A stretch of 64,000 nucleotides of DNA from assembly GCA_020055645.1 (NCBI GenBank), contig CM034550.1, positions 21,918,880 to 21,982,879 on the forward strand, in the 5' to 3' direction. A program made the translations under genes and the position numbers. The stretch is from Tomocerus qinae (Eukaryota; Arthropoda; Collembola; Entomobryomorpha; Tomoceridae). Below are positions 42,101 through 54,100 of the stretch, one piece after another. Position 1 is the first letter of the stretch. Every line of letters begins with the position of its first letter. The notes under the pieces are model-generated. The model ran no database searches and was not told the origin of the DNA. It saw only the letters and a list, made by a program, of their open reading frames with translations.

Positions 42101-45100
42101 ATAGGAATTTCATTAAACGTTGAGCGTGTGAGAAAAAATGTAGCCAACGTATCAAATCAAATGCATCAAGTAGAATGGAATAGGAAATCATCTAGAGTGG
42201 ACGTCCGTGTAAAATTGAAAGACCACGAGCTATCAAATAGGGCTGGGTACACCGGTCCCTTTACATTTCTTCACAATCAGAAAGTTAAATTTTTATGCCC
42301 AGGCTCTGAGGCTTCTTTTCTCTTTGACCTGCCCGAACTTTTTCACTAGAGATGGAAAAACAATAAGAAAAAAGCAATCGTTTCGGTACATTTTGATTGC
42401 ACGAGATTTATTTCGTTACTACCTTAAAATGCGTAAACCTTATAGGGGGCAGAACTGTGAGTGTTAAGATAAAATGAGAATTTTTACACCAAGTAATTGT
42501 ATGTGGGATAGTAAGGGAGATAACCTTCTCTACATTCCATATAAATAGACAGATACAAAGCTAAAGCTGCATTTCATTCATTCAGTCGTAGAAATACATC
42601 TCGGAGAGTTGAGCTATATAGAGATTAGAAAATGCACGGAGTAGTAGTTGAACAAAAAAATCTCTTTCCTCTTGGCTTTGGCTCCTGATAGCATCTGACA
42701 GTTAGTATGGAAATAAGTATTTATTTTCTATCTGGAGGTCATAGTGCAAGTGGAGAACAGAACGTTCCCTTTCCACTCCACATCCAATTCAGATACGCAT
42801 TTTTGTCGTTACGTCATAAGCACTACTTTCTCACCAAGTTTGTCTCTCCTTACTATCAAGATAAGTGATAAGAGGGAAATGAATGGTAAATGAAGGATGA
42901 GTCTAACTTGGCGTTACATTTGCTTTACATAATGTAAGTCGTATTTTAAATGTGAAAACGAGGCCAAGCAGGGAGGCAAACCCAGTTGCCTTAAAAGCTT
43001 AAAAATTTGACAAAGAAGACGCGAGTCAAAATAAGACAGTAGATATGTACTAGTAGCAATGCTCTAGCGATAAAACAGCAATGAAATCAAAGACTTAGGC
43101 TGTTTTCCCTATCAAATCTCTATTTTTAGATTTTTTCGTCAACTTCTATATTTGGAGGATCCGATGGGCTGCTTTGAATTTGTTTTGCTCTGTTTCGCCC
43201 TATGAATTGCAGGGTTGAAAGTCAAGTATACGTATGTTTAAGTAAATCCAACGCATATGTGTGTGTACTGAGGATAAGTAAGTAAGCAAATACAAACCAA
43301 GTGGCAGACCAGACAGATTGCTTTCCTTTTCGACTGCTTTCCATGAATATAATATAAATGACAAGCAAAGAAAAGAAGACAGCTACTGAAGACCAGGTTG
43401 CACGAAAACACGAACCGTATATTCAGATATGTATATGATCAGCTTACTAGTAGTGTAATAATAAGCTGCGCTGTCTCTATTCAAAATGTTTTCTTTAGTT
43501 TACATTTATCGCTAGTTTAGGAAAATGCACACTTATAGGATGTTCGTGAGTTATATCTTGGAACAGAGGTGCCTACTCCAGAATTTGTACATTAGTAGGT
43601 AATAGTTAGGCATAATGAGTACATCCTCTCGTAAAATCTTTCAAGATCTTGTGTAAATGTATATACAGTGAATGTATAGTAGCGTATTTTCATTTGAATG
43701 CCTATCTCCACGAGGAGAACGAGTTGTTGACTAAAGTATGATGACGAAAGGAAAGAAAAGGCAGAGGAAGAAAAAGAGTTTTTCCACTGTCTGAATCAGA
43801 ATCAGAATTCAGTTGGGTCTGTCTCAGGATGCAAAAAGAGAATAATAACAATGCTGAAGAGAACTGAAGCTCTCTTAACCTTCCTTTAGGATTGGTGCCG
43901 CTTGTGCGTTAGTTAAATTGTAAGGAGGTGCGTGGCGTGACTTCCCATGGTTTGTTCTTCCTTTCTTCGTTTTTTCATTCCGGCTTTTTTTCGGCTCTGT
44001 CGTGACGCTGTGTACACACGGTCTGAATATGAGCTTCTGCTTCAATCTGGTATGTCTGGAATGGAGCGATGATGGAAATGATTAATGAATGACACCCACC
44101 AAACTAAGAGCAAACTGTTTTTACCTCCTTCACAAACCTACTTTATATTTACACATTTCAACATAAGTGAATTATAGGTATACAAGAACTATTTTAACAT
44201 CTACACATACGTTTCAAATGGCTTGAGTGGAAGCCTTTTTACTTCATTTATGGAAGTAAAATGATCACTTTACTTGCAATTATCAAGGATAGTGTTATGT
44301 TCATTTTAGGATAGTATTTTTAACACCCCGCCGAGCGGTAAAAAATATTGCGATACAATTTCTATATTTATATAGAGACACTTAGATCTTCAACAATCCA
44401 CTTTCTTGTATTAAATAATAATTATGTCTTAAAAACAAATTTTGTCGGTGTGAATTGTGATTCATATATGGCACCAAGCCAATTTTTTTGAAATCCGTCG
44501 CATTTTTCTTTGGACTGCGTAGCTATTTTTTTCTTCAAAGACGGGAACGGCAAACATTTCCAGAAGAGGAAGTAAAAACTTAGTGTAAAGAAGGGATGTT
44601 GAAATGTAGGAATTTGTTATGCTAAATGGTATCCTATCAACAGTCAAGTCAAATTAAGTTACGATAAAATCTCTGTTTAGATAAATGCGTTTAAAAGGGC
44701 GATAGGAAAGCGCGAGAAAATGCATGCATGCTTAAAGTACAGATATAGGCAAAAGACAAATTTTGTACAGAAGCTGACTTTTACTATTCATTCTGAAATA
44801 TGTAACATTGAGTGTACACCACATGCAGTAAAGTAAGCACGCCTCAAAACAATATTCTCTTATTCACATTCCAGCTAGCTACAATTTTGTGTGCATGTAT
44901 GGATTTGGTATTGTCGTGATTGTGAATATTTTGCAAGGATTTTCAAAGAAAATGGATGCAATTTGTTAGGATAAATTGCAATTGCATGAGAAAATGTTTT
45001 GTTTTTGTGTGACATGTAAGAAGTTTATAGTAGTAGAGTGGCCGTAAATGAGTTGATGTTCTGTGCTGTAAATGTGTTTGATTTAAGAGTATTTCTGGCT

Positions 45101-48100
45101 GGACGGACAGGAGCCATTTGATTAACGTGTTAAATGTCGTAGAAAACGGGAGAGGCACGTGTGTCAAATGTTCATGACACTTATCGCGTATGTAGGGAAG
45201 GGAATAAGGCAGACACAGGCGTATCATTCAGGACAGGTTTTGTGGAATAGCGAGCGTTGATTTTGTCACATGCTCCTAACTCTAACTAAAGCACTTGTTT
45301 AATCGTCAGTATTATTGGAGTATTCAATTTGATGCAATGGAATCTATTATGGCTGAAATTTGGTAGGTATATCTAAATTGTGGTATTGTTTCGGCATGTG
45401 AGACATTCAGCATTGTTCAGCAGACATTACGATGTAGTTTAATAGAGTAGAGCTAGCTGGTGAGGTTGCTACGAGGTAGGCAGGGCAGGGGTGAGTGAGG
45501 GAGTCTTGTTTGGGAAATGGAGTTATTGGGTGAAATTTGTGAAAATGTGATAAATCATTCGGGTGTGGTATTATGGAATGGCATTCTCTCTGTAGTTCTG
45601 TTAATAATATTTCATCGGCTAGACCAGACTCGAGCAATAATAATTGTAGGAACACAGGAGAGCAGGAGCTTAGCCGAATGGCTCCATTCTTATCCAATCT
45701 GGACTTAAATACCAACTTGAATTGATTATTTACGGTTCTTTGTTAATTCCTGTCGGGCCGGTCCACGCTGTCATCATGTCATGTCATTTACTCACAATGA
45801 TTCATCTTGAAACAATGCTGTAATTGTAATCTATGTCACACTCTCATTCTAAATTCGTTTCAATTCGATACGTTGACAAAATTTATCTAAGCGTAAATGG
45901 GAATTTACTGATTGAATACCTGTGAACTACACTCAGGTAGTTAAACAATAAACACCTCCACACTCCATACTCGGAATTTAATTTTGAATTACATACATAC
46001 ACAGTGTTACGTAAATGGGTAGTGTTTTGTCCCGTGTCCACCAAACCAATTTGATGGCTACAATGTAGCAAGCTTGTCCGTAAACTGATAAAGGATTACG
46101 AAACAATATTACGAGTTAAAATTCTAGAGAGAAGGTAGATGAGTAGAGTATAGACACTCTTGTCGGTGTATCTAGACTGCAATAATTTGTTATTACTTGA
46201 AGTTATTCGGGATTGATGAAGTCGTAAAATGGAATGTACAATTTAGTCTGAGCTTAATGTATTATTTAGTTGATAATGTGTCGCCGGAGGCTACAATGCT
46301 TCACAAGTCCGTTTCACATTGACTTCTCTGTAGCGTTATCTTTTTTCGTAAATAATAGGTGTCTTGCTGTTTGCCCTGTATTCGTGGTGTATATTGTGTG
46401 ATTAAATTATATAATGAAAGATTAACAATTCATTTCATTCCTACTTATCACGTCATGATTGCGTTGTGCTATATTAAGTTTTCTGTTCTGACTACTTCAT
46501 TTAAATACTATGCGGCGTTGTAGACTAAGGTTATAGTGTCAAGGCAGTCTATTACATTAGAAACAGGTGGAGAACAATATTATACTATTTTTAATACCAG
46601 GAAAGTAAAGTAGTCAAGTCATGGAAAATGGACCAGTGAGATGAGCGATAGAAAGATATAAGTACCTGTGGACTGAGGCATTAACCGAGACGAGAAACTT
46701 CCTGCTGAGCTAGTTTAATTATTCCGACATTTCATTCTCCATTTGAATTCATTGAGCCCGAGTGCTTTTCTCTGAGGCAGATCCAATCCAAAGCCTGAGA
46801 TGGCTAGTCCACTCCATTCCAGGTTATTAAATGTAAACTAAAGCTAAACTGTGGGCATTAGATGGAGGAAGGCGAGTGTTTGGAGCCGTTTGAGGTTGCT
46901 CCCTCCAGGGCTCTTTGATTAATTGTTATTTCAATCATTTCTGATTTTACGACGGAGGTTAACTTCAGTTCAGTCAGGTAAACTCAAATGCAAAGAAACT
47001 ACTTGAGCTTGTCTTGTCTTGTCTTCTTCTCATGCAAATTAACTGGTTATCTTGACGGGCGGATTGTTTTTATGGGGAGCCACAGATTTCTTACATTCTA
47101 CTTCATCTCAATGAGTCGCTGTTGACTTGAATGCTAAATATCTCGAACTAGGTCCCGTTCTCTGTAGACATTTCTCTACTGGCATTTCGACATACGCTCT
47201 TCTGGCATACACACCTATTCATTCCACTCTTGCCTTTTCTGTTGTTTAATAGCTTTTGCTATGTGATTTGATGATTTTTTCTAAACTACTGTACATAGGT
47301 AGGTAACTACTTTTCCATGTAGTTAGATTTACAATTTACAATGCGTGGGTTTGTTTACTACGTGGTTTACGCTGAGAGAATGCAGGCGAAGTAAAAGATA
47401 CCGTATGCTGTACAATATGTATTTCCCTTATCTTGTCAAGTGACTTATGGAGAAATGAGATTCTTTCTTCGCTTAAGGAGACAGTAGGAGGTGCCAAAAC
47501 AAGTCAAAACTAAGACAAGACACTGTAACTAGCAACTTAATGAATTTCCTCTACCCCTTGCGTCTTTTTCGTGTTTTCCAAGATGTAATCTTGCATTATT
47601 ACAGATACTATGTGTTATTTTGCTTTATTTTACTCTTGTAAAATAACTGAGAGTTGAAGAATGCATGTCAAATTCAACATGGCCTACCTACTGCATACGT
47701 ACGATTCATGCATTAATGGCTGAGAAGCTTTAAGACGATATCCTTGTATTAGATTATGTTTTGTTTACGCTTAGTTAGTTACGTGGAGAAGAAACTGCGA
47801 AAACCCAAGAGCCAATACCAATTTAAGGAGATTTTTATGACACACACTTTCTTTAGGAATATACATTATTATGCAATGCTCTAAGCGTGTGTGCTGATGT
47901 TATGCTAAACTTTTATTTGATGCAAAAATGGCATGTAATGAAATGAACAGAGAAGCGTCTGGACTGACTTTGCTTTGGTTTCATTTGCTAGACATATTTG
48001 GTCAAGTTTTTATGAGAGATTTCCTAAATATTCATCGTGGATATACGTACTTACACGTTAACAAGTTAATATGCCTATCTACTACGCAACGCTTGTAATG

Positions 48101-51100
48101 TCAGACTGAGATAGAGCCACACGTGCTCTTATTATACACTTATACAAAGGTATCCGTGCATATGGTAGGTAACTTACACGCATTTAGTATACAAGTTGTA
48201 AAGATTGTGAGAAAAATAACATAACAAACTGCTGGCTGACTCGACTTGAGTGAGTGAGAGCTGGGAAATGGATTTATAGCACGAAAAATGGGACAGGGCC
48301 CTAAAAATCCGTATGGCAAACTCCACGCTACAGTACAAGTATCTGTAGTACATTAAATAGGTATGTATCATAAATTTGGAAAGCAGAGGAAATGATAGGA
48401 CATTAATATAACGTGTAATATCACATTCTTTATAGCTCCGCCTGTATCAGATATGTCTTATTATAAGTCCTATAGTCCTCATTTGTAGAAAAGAGTCGAA
48501 ACGAGAAAAAATAGTTCGCGTGTGTAAAGTAATAAGAACAGATTTTATGGTGGTTACTGACTTGACGTTAAAAACGAAATGATTCTTTTCTTAAGGAGTT
48601 TATTTGGTTGTGAGAGCTGGAAGAGTGAAGTGAGGTGTCTACAGGCAAAATCCGAAAAAGGCAACTCCGACGAAGCATTACTTTACCTCAACGATGATTT
48701 GAAAACGAAACTTTGTAAATAGGAGTAATTATTAAATCAGCAGAAAATTCTCGTATTTTCAAGAGTGTCTAATAAGTAAAGTCCTTGAAGCGTGAAAATA
48801 CTAATGGGACAGAGTACCTGGAGGCGAAATTAAGGAAATCTGTTAATTACTGTGGAAGAGTTTAAGTTGAGAGTAATTAGAACTCGAGTTGGTGCTGTTA
48901 CATTATAGTAGTATCAGAAACGAAAACGGAACGAACGAAACGACTAAACGAAAGACTAATTGGGTATAAGTATTTATAATGAGGACGTGGAAAACAGAGA
49001 GACATTAAGCTGGAGATATTTGAGTAGAGCAGGAGGACTTGACTGTGGATTGTGATGAAGAGGAGAAAGGGGATTTGAATATCATTGTGGACAATTGGGC
49101 TAGAGTGAGAGTGGAAGGACTCGAGTGCACTGCCCGATGCATGAGTTCCACTGTTGAGATCACGTTTTGCACGAGGGAGGGGGTCTCCCCCTCCCTACCT
49201 CGAAAGTTTACACCCCCGCCCGGACAGCCCGTCCAGTCCTCCAGAAAATCAACCCCTTTCACCTCCAGACAACAAGAACGGCGAAGAATGCATCGCCCGA
49301 GCCATCCCCGTACCCCTCCAGTTGAAATTCTGGAACTGGGGCCACGGCAGCACCTCCAAGTATTTCTCAGGGACGCAAGTCATTGTTACTCATTTCCAGT
49401 CACATGGCCCTTACCGGGCACGTGTTCATTCTCATTCCGACGACTACGACGAAACGGACGACGCGACAGCACATCGACGCTCTGATGTCGATGTCGACGA
49501 TAGTGCTTATTTTTCCAGTACGAGACTACCCGGGAGTGTTCAGCCGCATCACCCTCAACAATCTTTCTCCTACTACGAGTATGTGCCACCTGAGCACTCT
49601 AACGGGGATACTCCATCCCCGCCCTTACTTCCTGTTTCCGGATCTTATTTCCAGTATCCACGTCCCGATGTGGAAATCCCGCCCGGGTCTTCACACTCAA
49701 CAGCCACACTGCCGTTTCTTCTCGCCGAATTGTCATTGTCGCATTCCCATTCGCCGACTGTGTCCACTTCCACTGCCATTTCTAATGTTTACGCAAGGAG
49801 CACGCCCACTCCGCCTGTTTATACCGAAACCGGTGTTGAAATAGTTAATACCACTACATCAGCATCAACTGCAGATGTCAACGTGTATGAAACCAAAGAG
49901 CCAATTTTCTACCCGGGCATTAGTAGTTTTAGTTATCTTAGTTCTAGAGGAAACTTGAGGAATTCCAGAATTTCCGCTGATCTCAATCTCACCACTACTA
50001 GTACCTATCCTAGAGGAATACTTGTCAGAAGTTCAGCCTCAGCCCTCGCTGTCGCTTCTCCTACATACACTAGAAATCCAAGAGGAAGATATTTGCCTGG
50101 CTATGTCCATCTCCCCAGACGGGCTAAAGTTCATGGAGGAAGGGGAAAGCCTCACTTGGATCGACAGCGAAGACATTTCGCACAGGATTGGTTTCTCGGA
50201 GATCCTCGTGTTCAGCAAACCTTACGACAAGTTGGCATCGATGAGTTGTCAATACTTCGCAGGGATCGCAGAATCCGGATCACTTGCTGCCGCGAGGATG
50301 CCCGCTATATTTTCCTTGTTTTCAGAGTCATTACCATGCTCAAGAATTTCGAAGAGGTTTCATTTTTTATTTTATTGCATTTGTATCCGAAATATTCCTT
50401 TAAAAGGGTTCTGCATATAAGCTGGTATAAATTTCAACTACTAACTGCCATGATATAGCATATAATATTTTTTGGTAAAATGCATCTTGCATATATCACC
50501 TGCATTTCATGGGACGTATTTTGTGACGATGATTTAGCTGTAGTTATGTATTATATAGTTTATTTATTTATTGTAATTAATTGTAATTTGGGGTCGATAT
50601 AGGAATTACAAACTGAATTGGAAAGTCATGCAGCAACTGTTGCAGCTCTCGGAGGTTCGGGTCGATCCGTTGCCTCCGGAATGGATCGACCTGAAGACGC
50701 TGCAGCTTTGATGCAGCGACTTGATGAAATGAACCAGCGATGGCACGCACTTAAGCAACGATCTATGGCCATAAGGTACACTTAAGATTAAGCTAATTTT
50801 TCAAAATATAGATCTTAAACTCAAAAAATGCAATAAAATTGGACTACTGTAAAATTTTCCCTAAATTGTTTATAGGAATCGATTAGAAAGCAATACAGAG
50901 CATTGGCAAGCCCTTCTTTTCTCCTTAAGAGAACTCATCGATTGGGTGAAAAGAAAAGACGCTGAATTATCAGCCCTTGGGCCCTTAGCTGGAGATGTGG
51001 CTACTCTACAAAAACAAATTGTATGAAAATTTCTTTTCTAATTTGGGTTGGTTTGTAACGCAGTATTCAATGAGTTGTTGTTCTATTTAGGATGATCACC

Positions 51101-54100
51101 GCTCGTTCCGAAGACAGTTGGAGGCCAAAAGACCAGTAGTTGAGACTAATCTAATCAGTGGGAGACAACACGTAGCTAACGAGCCTCCTGTATCAGATGC
51201 TAGTGATAATGAAGGTAATTTCCCGTTTTTGTAAAGATTTCCAGGTAGCTACGCCAAACAATTGTTGTAGCTTGTATTTTGCATAATACAAAGTTAAGTT
51301 TGGTCACTAGACTCAGAAAACTTATTTTAGCGAGTAGTTGACAATTTTCGTAGTCTTTAGAAATCAGAAAGTGTTACACATTTCGTTAGGAAAGAAACGT
51401 GAATGTATTATTCTTTTGAAAAGAGTTTCGTACGCGGAATTTGAGTTTTTTGTGGTGTTGTTGTATACAAGTATATTTTGTTGCATTGTGTAGTTGAGTT
51501 TAGGTACATACATAAGTAGGTACTATTGTGGGACTAGGAAAGTAAAGTCGGTTTGGCCTTCTTTTCTTTTCTTGAGTTTCGTTGTAAGTTGTTTCTTTCC
51601 CTTTCTTCGTCGTCAATGTCAAGTGCAGGCGTATCATTTAATAGCTCCCTTTAGTTTGACTTGCACATCAACATCACCCACGAAAAAGAAAATCAGACAG
51701 TGCGGAAAAACGGAAAGAGATCCCAGATTTGATTTTTCTATAGGTCCTTACTTCATATAGTTGTTTGTTAATCGTATCGTAAAACTTAATGGTGAATTGA
51801 ACGTGGCCAAAAGGTTAATTCAAGCTCAGTTTCTATATTACACGTTCTGATGGATAAATGGTACTTTTCTATTCCATACCAGTTACTGTCTCATGTACTT
51901 ATAACGTTCTGTCGCAACAAAAATACGTGCTCTTGCTTTAGCTTTACCTACAATTATACTACTCATGGTATTTGTTGTAGGCTTAGTTTAAATATGGAAA
52001 TATTACTTGATTACATTGTATATGAACTGAAAATCTATATAAGTATACCATTTACTATTGAGAGCTTGATCATTTTATTTATTTCTGTGAATTTTGTCGT
52101 TTTTCTATAGCTTTTCACAGTTTAATCTCTTGGGTCAAGAGTCTTGATCTTGATTTGTAATATTATATCAGTTTGTGTTTTGTTCATAGTGCTGGGTTGG
52201 GATTTGACTCAAGAGAATCCGTTTGTAATCCGTAGTTGATCTTTTAGTGTGTGCAGTTTATACGTGTGAAGCAGACGGAGTTGTATTAAGAAATGGAATT
52301 TTGGAAGGAGTAGAGTAGGAAAGGAAAGAGTGAATGGGGTATTTATGTTGGTGAAGTGAGAACTCCATTGATCGTTTCATATTTCATGCTAATGCAGATG
52401 TAAAGAGTCCAACTCTCATTATACTAATGGGATAGTATGGAAAAGCCTCTCGAGGGAGGGAATTTCATTCACTCGAGATTCTTAATAGTAGATTTATGGC
52501 GTACTCAGCATATCCACCAAAGTTCTTAGGATTAGAATGTATTATATGTAAAACAATTGCCACGAAGCTATGCACACAGCTACTTATGCTTACTATACAA
52601 ATATAACTGTTATTTTATTGTTATTATTACTGCAGCAGAGATTAGAGGGGAAATGTAGTTTTGGCACCCGCTTTTCTTCATCGTACTTTATAGTGCAGTC
52701 CAGATACAAGAAATTGTAGAAAGCATAATATGCAATAAATCCTGCTACCTACTGGATGGAGTTGCTTACAAATAAATGAATTCGTTTTGTAAGCAAAGCT
52801 AAAGATGCATTAAAAGATTAATAAAGTGGTTTTGCGAGTGATGTATCTTTATGGATGAGAATATGTACAGGAGTAATGGATTTGAATATCATTATTGGTT
52901 ACTGAAGATGAAGTTGTATAGAACTTTGCTTTGAGTGATACAACGCGAGTGTTTAATATTGATCTCTTTGTGAATGTTGATCTTTATATGAATTTCAGCC
53001 GTAAGAGATTTTGATGGAGATGTAAGAGGATTCCGAAATGCGGAAGCAGCCGCGAGAGAGCTTACCAGAAGTATTCGCAGGGAAGTAGCTAAATTGTCGG
53101 AGACGTGGATTACCCTTTTAGGTCGATCTGACAATTGGCAAGTCCGCCTGGAGGAAACTATCACGGTAAGTTTTTCCAGATACTTCATGAATACACAATA
53201 TTTATGGACTACTATTTTTATGCTCTTTTTGAAATTTCAGCGGATGAAAGGCTTTCAGCAAATGTTGGACGATGGATCAGCACGTCTTGCTACTGCCGAA
53301 GCGATTAAATCTCGATGGCCGACAATTGCGGCTGCTGCTGACAAATCAACCCTTCTGGATCAGCTCAAAGTATGCAATTTGTAATTTTTGGCAACCCCAG
53401 TGGTTATTTATCACTTGGAAAGTTTGCAAAACGTGTAAATGTTCTAGATTAAAATGTAATTAGGATTTTAAGTATGGACTGTTGTTATTGCAGACATTCA
53501 GAGAACACATCAGCTCGACGCAAAGAGCCGTCAACGACATAAATGAGCAAGCGGGTATTCTTGCTTCGACGAGTGTCGTGTTGTCAGGGACGAATGTGAG
53601 TCGACTGGACGACCTCAATGTAAGACTGAAGAATCTTCAACAGAATGTAGAAGAACGCGAGCACGAGTTGGCCACTATGGCTGGGGGTGGTTCTTCAGTC
53701 CCATCAGTCATTGCCGTCATCCCGCCCTCCAGTAAAGCGTCTGTCGACCCGCCGTGGGAGCGAGCTCTCACTCCGGCCAAAGTGCCTTATTACATCAAGT
53801 GAGTTATTATTGACAGAGCACTACGGCTTGTAATTTCCCTCACTTCTAAATCATTTCCATCGTAAATGTCATCATTTCATTTTCGATTTTGCATAATTTA
53901 TTCTCTTTTCCTTGTTATTAACAGAACTCACTTGAGTTGCACTATTATCTACACCACTAGGCCACTTTACTGCTTTCCTATACCATCATTATACGTTCAT
54001 AACGGAGAAATAAATAGCTTTGTCTAGTAATAGTAATTGAGATACAAACTGCTTTCTTAATGCAGTCATGATCTCTGAAATCCTTACCTTTCTAATTATG

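Larger units (their letters stand above)
13298..48999. other. Giant Dys intron, about 36 kb, no gene seen
   Basis: This long AT-rich stretch has only short open frames on both strands, none with recognisable protein features or paired splice sites in a consistent frame. It holds simple-sequence tracts and one near-perfect direct repeat at 36001/36136. Small untranslated first exons, enhancers or unrecognised RNA genes could lie here but cannot be supported by eye. Confidence 0.5.

Noticed and set aside
13298-48999. Dozens of 60-140-codon frames in the giant intron
   Set aside because: Rich in Leu, Tyr, Cys and Ile as expected from AT-rich noncoding DNA, with no paired splice sites, domains or codon bias.
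49383-49844. 153-codon frame overlapping the 49145-50356 exon
   Set aside because: It ends in a stop before any splice site compatible with Dys, and its composition looks like an off-frame reading of Ser/Pro-rich sequence.
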